From Erysipelotrichaceae bacterium (lineage in GTDB: Bacteria > Bacillota_I > Bacilli_A > Acholeplasmatales > Anaeroplasmataceae): 64,000 bases of DNA. The notes under the pieces were generated by a model that was not told the DNA's origin, did not search any database, and worked only from the letters and a program-made list of their open reading frames with translations. The translations under genes and the position numbers were made by a program. Positions 60,681-64,000 of the stretch are shown here, piece by piece (the first letter of the stretch is position 1; each line of letters opens with the position of its first letter). The stretch covers positions 1 to 64,000 of the forward strand of contig SVAZ01000002.1 of the NCBI GenBank assembly GCA_015059145.1. The letters are read 5' to 3'.

Positions 60681-61825
60681 TTCCTTCTATATAGGTGGTA
60701 TTCTCCACACTTTTTAAATCCCATTTTAAAATACATATCCTTAGGTGTATCCAAATTATCAGCTGTTAAAATAACCTGAATAGTATTTTTAAAATTTGCC
60801 TTAATATATTCAATAACTGACATAAATAAGGCTGTACCATATCCCTGATGATGATAAATTTCTGCTATATAAAAATCCTCTATCTTTGCTAAATCATTAT
60901 ATATAAAGCATTTAGCAGAGCCAATGATATGTCCATCATCCTTCTTAATATTAAATAATAAAAGCTTTTTTTCATCTAAAGCCATGCTTGCTGTTCTTAA
61001 TGCATTTTTCATTGCATAAGACTCACCATATACTTTAGAGTCATTATATGAAAATTCAATATATTCAGCTCTATCCTCTTCAGTTATCAAGCAAGCTTTT
61101 TTTCTAATCTCCTTTAAAGGAGTTATATTAGAAATAAAGGCTGACATATATATATCATTATTTATATCATAAGCATCATTTTCAAATTCTAAGGCCTTCT
61201 CAGTCAATTGAAATTGAAGAATATTATCTCCAAAAGGCTTATCCATAAGCTCCTTAATTATCGACTTATCAAACACCCTATAATAATTATGATAGTATTT
61301 ATCTATTTGAACCTCATCAAATATCTTCACATATTTATCATGATATTCAAATTTAGCAAAGCATTGTAAATAAGCATCCTCTAAATCCATATATGGAGTA
61401 AATTGCTTTAAAAGTACAATAGCATCATCACCATTTTTATAATAATTCTTTCTAATATGAATTCTCTTATATCCTAGCTTTTCATATAAATGAATAGCTC
61501 TTAGGTTATTATCTCTAACATCTATAACTGAAGTTTGTGCTCCTCTAATATATGCCTCATTTAAAGCATAGGCTAAAAGCTTAGTTCCATAACCTTTATT
61601 TTGATAGTTTGAAGCAATGCACAAATTACACACCTCTAAAGAATCACCATCAAAATTACATGATATATATCCAGCTACAATATTATCAATATCATAAACA
61701 TATGAAACACACATTTGATTATCCACATACCTAGAAAGCATTTCCTCTCCAAGGCTCTCACCAAGGGTAGCCTCTTCAATCCTTACAACAAAAGGTATGT
61801 CACTACTTCTTAGCTCTCTAATCAT
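60677..61825 (-). CDS. Dual GNAT protein: N-terminal RimI-like acetyltransferase plus a second C-terminal GNAT domain
   Basis: N: NLCIASNYQNKGYGTKLLAYALNEAYIRGAQTSVIDVRDNNLRAIHLYEKLGYKRI. C: FYIAEIYHHQGYGTALFMSVIEYIKANFKNTIQVILTADN...YFKMGFKKCGEYH. Confidence 0.9.
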   Translation of the reverse strand: MIRELRSSDIPFVVRIEEATLGESLGEEMLSRYVDNQMCVSYVYDIDNIVAGYISCNFDGDSLEVCNLCIASNYQNKGYGTKLLAYALNEAYIRGAQTSVIDVRDNNLRAIHLYEKLGYKRIHIRKNYYKNGDDAIVLLKQFTPYMDLEDAYLQCFAKFEYHDKYVKIFDEVQIDKYYHNYYRVFDKSIIKELMDKPFGDNILQFQLTEKALEFENDAYDINNDIYMSAFISNITPLKEIRKKACLITEEDRAEYIEFSYNDSKVYGESYAMKNALRTASMALDEKKLLLFNIKKDDGHIIGSAKCFIYNDLAKIEDFYIAEIYHHQGYGTALFMSVIEYIKANFKNTIQVILTADNLDTPKDMYFKMGFKKCGEYHLYRRK

Positions 61826-62397
61826 TTTAAATTCCTCTCAGCCTCTGTATCTCTAAGATAGTTAGGAACTAACAGATGAGGATTTTCAACCTTAGTAGAA
61901 TTATTAACACAATAGAATGGGTCAACCTTAAATGATGAATCATCTACTGAAAAATCACATTGATATTTTTCTAAATCCTCGTAAGAATATAGACCATCCT
62001 CTAATATGCTTTCATTATTATTTGTATTTATAACACTACTAAATGCATTGCCACGTCTTGCATCAATTGAGGCCTTAACAATCCCCTTATATCCAGATGA
62101 CATCAAGCAAAGAGTTGAAATAGTATTAAGCTCAACACCTTTAAATACTGCCATCATCTTAGCAACACTAACAGCCATTCTAACACCAGTATAAGAACCA
62201 GGTCCATTACCAACAACTATTTTATCTAAATCCTCAGTAGCTATTTTAGCACTTTTTAAAGCTTCATCAATACAAAAAACAATATTTTTTGCATGGTCAT
62301 TTCTACCCTCTAAATATTTCTCATAGATGATATCATTCTCTACAATTAAGCAAACATATAGATTTTTAGTTGAAGAATCTAATATTAAGCATTTCAT
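61822..62397 (-). CDS. tsaB: tRNA threonylcarbamoyladenosine biosynthesis protein TsaB
   Basis: MKCLILDSSTKNLYVCL; IVVGNGPGSYTGVRMAVSVAKMMA; between tsaE and rimI. Confidence 0.95.
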   Translation of the reverse strand: MKCLILDSSTKNLYVCLIVENDIIYEKYLEGRNDHAKNIVFCIDEALKSAKIATEDLDKIVVGNGPGSYTGVRMAVSVAKMMAVFKGVELNTISTLCLMSSGYKGIVKASIDARRGNAFSSVINTNNNESILEDGLYSYEDLEKYQCDFSVDDSSFKVDPFYCVNNSTKVENPHLLVPNYLRDTEAERNLK

Positions 62398-62843
62398 TTA
62401 AGCTCACCTACAATTCCTTCATATCTATTTCCCTTCGCCTCTACTACAATTTCTCTTTTAAATTCATCAATTCTAGTTAAGCAAATCGTAATATATTCAT
62501 TCGGCAAAATTTCACTAACCTGATAAGGCCATTCAATAACACAAACGCCTTCAGATTCAATATATTCTTCTAAATCAAAATCCTGATTTAATCCATCTAG
62601 CCTATATAAATCTAAATGGTATAGCGGACATTTATCTCCGTTATAGGATTTTACAATGGTAAAGGTTGGAGAGTTAATAACCCTTTTAACTCCTAAGGCC
62701 TCACCAATCCCTTTTGTAATGGTAGTTTTGCCAGCAGATAAATCTCCAGTCAATAAAATAACATCTCCTGGATTCAAAAGTAAACCTATTTTCTTTCCTA
62801 ATTCAACAGTCTCATTTGCATTATGAGTAATATATCTTTTCAC
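62394..62843 (-). CDS. tsaE: tRNA threonylcarbamoyladenosine biosynthesis ATPase TsaE
   Basis: VILLTGDLSAGKTTITKGIGEALGV; NSPTFTIVKSYNG; LYHLDLYRLDG. Confidence 0.97.
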   Translation of the reverse strand: MKRYITHNANETVELGKKIGLLLNPGDVILLTGDLSAGKTTITKGIGEALGVKRVINSPTFTIVKSYNGDKCPLYHLDLYRLDGLNQDFDLEEYIESEGVCVIEWPYQVSEILPNEYITICLTRIDEFKREIVVEAKGNRYEGIVGELK

Positions 62844-62860
62844 TTAAACCACCATTTTAA

Positions 62861-62889
62861 ATTATAACATAATCTATTATATTTTTGAA
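62861..62889 (-). promoter_or_regulatory. Promoter of the tsaE-tsaB-rimI-ybaK-tsaD operon
   Basis: TTCAAA (62884-62889) - 17 bp - TATAAT (62861-62866), 18 nt upstream of the tsaE start. Confidence 0.6.
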
Positions 62890-62902
62890 TAACTAGTTAT
62901 TC

Positions 62903-62935
62903 AAGAAAAAAAGAGATAAATAATATTATCTCTTA
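62903..62935 (-). terminator. Terminator downstream of the 38-aa ORF
   Basis: Minus strand AAGAGATAA-tattat-TTATCTCTTTTTTTCTTG. Confidence 0.85.
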
Positions 62936-62984
62936 TCATACTCTAACATATTCTAATAAATCCTTGATATTATCCTTGTTGGTT

Positions 62985-63101
62985 CTATAATTCCTTCAAT
63001 AGTTTGAAGCATAAGGCACTTAATAAACCAATTAAAAAATAAGATAATTCGATTCCATCAAAATTAATCTCTTCTCTTTTTAATAGCTCCTCTATTTTCA
63101 T
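62985..63101 (-). CDS. Candidate 38-aa small protein
   Basis: Not in the ORF track. MKIEELLKREEINFDGIELSYFLIGLLSALCFKLLKEL; AGAGGTG 5-6 nt upstream of ATG; followed by a terminator. Confidence 0.5.
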   Translation of the reverse strand: MKIEELLKREEINFDGIELSYFLIGLLSALCFKLLKEL

Positions 63102-63141
63102 AAGACACCTCTTATGTAACATATTACCTTTTTTAAGTCAA

Positions 63142-63169
63142 TATAAAAACCTATAGAAAATCTATAGGC
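63142..63169 (-). terminator. Terminator after the ABC-2 permease gene
   Basis: Minus strand CCTATAGA-ttt-TCTATAGGTTTTTAT. Confidence 0.85.
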
Positions 63170-63176
63170 ATTTAAA

Positions 63177-64000
63177 TTATTTTCTTTTATATAATTTATT
63201 AAATAATATGGCAATAGCAATCAACGCTACAATTATAATTACTATTACATACCATAGCATACCATTTACCATGATATAGTTATCAAACATATTTAGATTA
63301 AGAGAGAATACCTCCTTAAGTGTCGTAGCTAAAGAACCATTATCTAAGCCATTCATAGAGCTATTCATGTTTTCAATTACACCATTTAATAATACATTTC
63401 TATATAGTGCTGTAATATGGCTTCCTGGGAATAAATTACAAATCGTTTGAATTGGCGTTATAAATTGAGAAATAGGAATATAAGCACCTATAATAAATCC
63501 TACGGCTGCACATAACAAGCCTTGAAACGCACCAGCCGAGTTTGTAGTTTTAAAAAATAGAACTAGGATCATTAAAATAGTTGTTGCTGATAAAGAGCCA
63601 AGCAACGTAATTCCATATAATGCTAAAACATTAATAAAGCTTAAATAAGTATTGCCTAATAAAGAAACTATAATTAATCCACCTGTCAATAAGATTGCAG
63701 AAATTAAAAATGAATTAATAAAGGCTGCAATCAAATAACAAACAATAATTTTAACTCTTGTAACCGGTGTTGCCGAAATATCGTAATCAATTTTAGCCTG
63801 CCTGTCAGCTACTATAGTTACTAATGAAGAGTAAGAAACTGTAATAACACTACTCCCTATTACTCCAGATAGTAATAGCATATTGGCAAATACATCTATA
63901 TCCTTTTCATCTATTAAGCCCTTAGCACTCTCTAAATACTTTTCTAGTGCATCTACAAAAGTACCCCTAAGGAAAAGAATATATAATACAAATACTATGA
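63177..64000 (-). CDS. ABC-2 type transporter permease, 5' end beyond the window
   Basis: The frame stays open past the listed Met to the window edge (VFVLYILFLRGTFVDALEKYLESAKGLIDEKDIDVFANMLLLSGVIGSSVITVSYSSLVTIVADRQAKIDYDISATPVTRVKIIV); DFLVSPVSR-like motif and six-TM pattern. Confidence 0.85.
   Translation of the reverse strand, partial: IVFVLYILFLRGTFVDALEKYLESAKGLIDEKDIDVFANMLLLSGVIGSSVITVSYSSLVTIVADRQAKIDYDISATPVTRVKIIVCYLIAAFINSFLISAILLTGGLIIVSLLGNTYLSFINVLALYGITLLGSLSATTILMILVLFFKTTNSAGAFQGLLCAAVGFIIGAYIPISQFITPIQTICNLFPGSHITALYRNVLLNGVIENMNSSMNGLDNGSLATTLKEVFSLNLNMFDNYIMVNGMLWYVIVIIIVALIAIAILFNKLYKRK

Overview
Low-GC, gene-dense bacterial chromosome segment. It reads as an uncultured Bacillota / Bacilli-type lineage (inferred from gene content: whiA, hprK, sufCDSUB, ylmH, yycJ, ytfIJ). 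Most genes are on the minus strand and about 50 CDS are supported. Recognisable modules: an rlmD-like rRNA methyltransferase (cut by the left edge), sdaA, uvrB, a Na/Pi symporter, a MurE-type ligase, ytfI-ytfJ, mtnN, queT with its own preQ1-I riboswitch, sufC-D-S-U-B, leuS, a hexuronate operon uxaB-uxaA-uxaC, rlmH-yycJ, a tandem pair of roughly 1000-aa parvulin-like lipoproteins, tex, whiA, an lgt::HAD(ppaX-like) fusion next to hprK, uvrA-ligA-pcrA, an ABC-F protein, glnS, the t6A cluster tsaE-tsaB-rimI-ybaK-tsaD, and an ABC-2 permease cut by the right edge. I saw no tRNA, rRNA, CRISPR array, transposase or prophage. The most interesting signals are: (1) a very compact preQ1-I riboswitch whose pseudoknot contains the queT Shine-Dalgarno; (2) the tandem giant PrsA/SurA-like lipoproteins with DxNxDG-like loops; (3) the Lgt-PpaX fusion that collapses the conserved hprK-lgt-ppaX order; (4) a FUSC transporter fused to a HAD domain with no nucleophile; (5) an ABC-F protein whose second NBD lacks the Walker A lysine; (6) two tiny genes missing from the ORF track, one a YjcZ-type 34-aa protein; (7) several promoter-associated palindromes. 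All family assignments come from reading motifs by eye; no database search was run.
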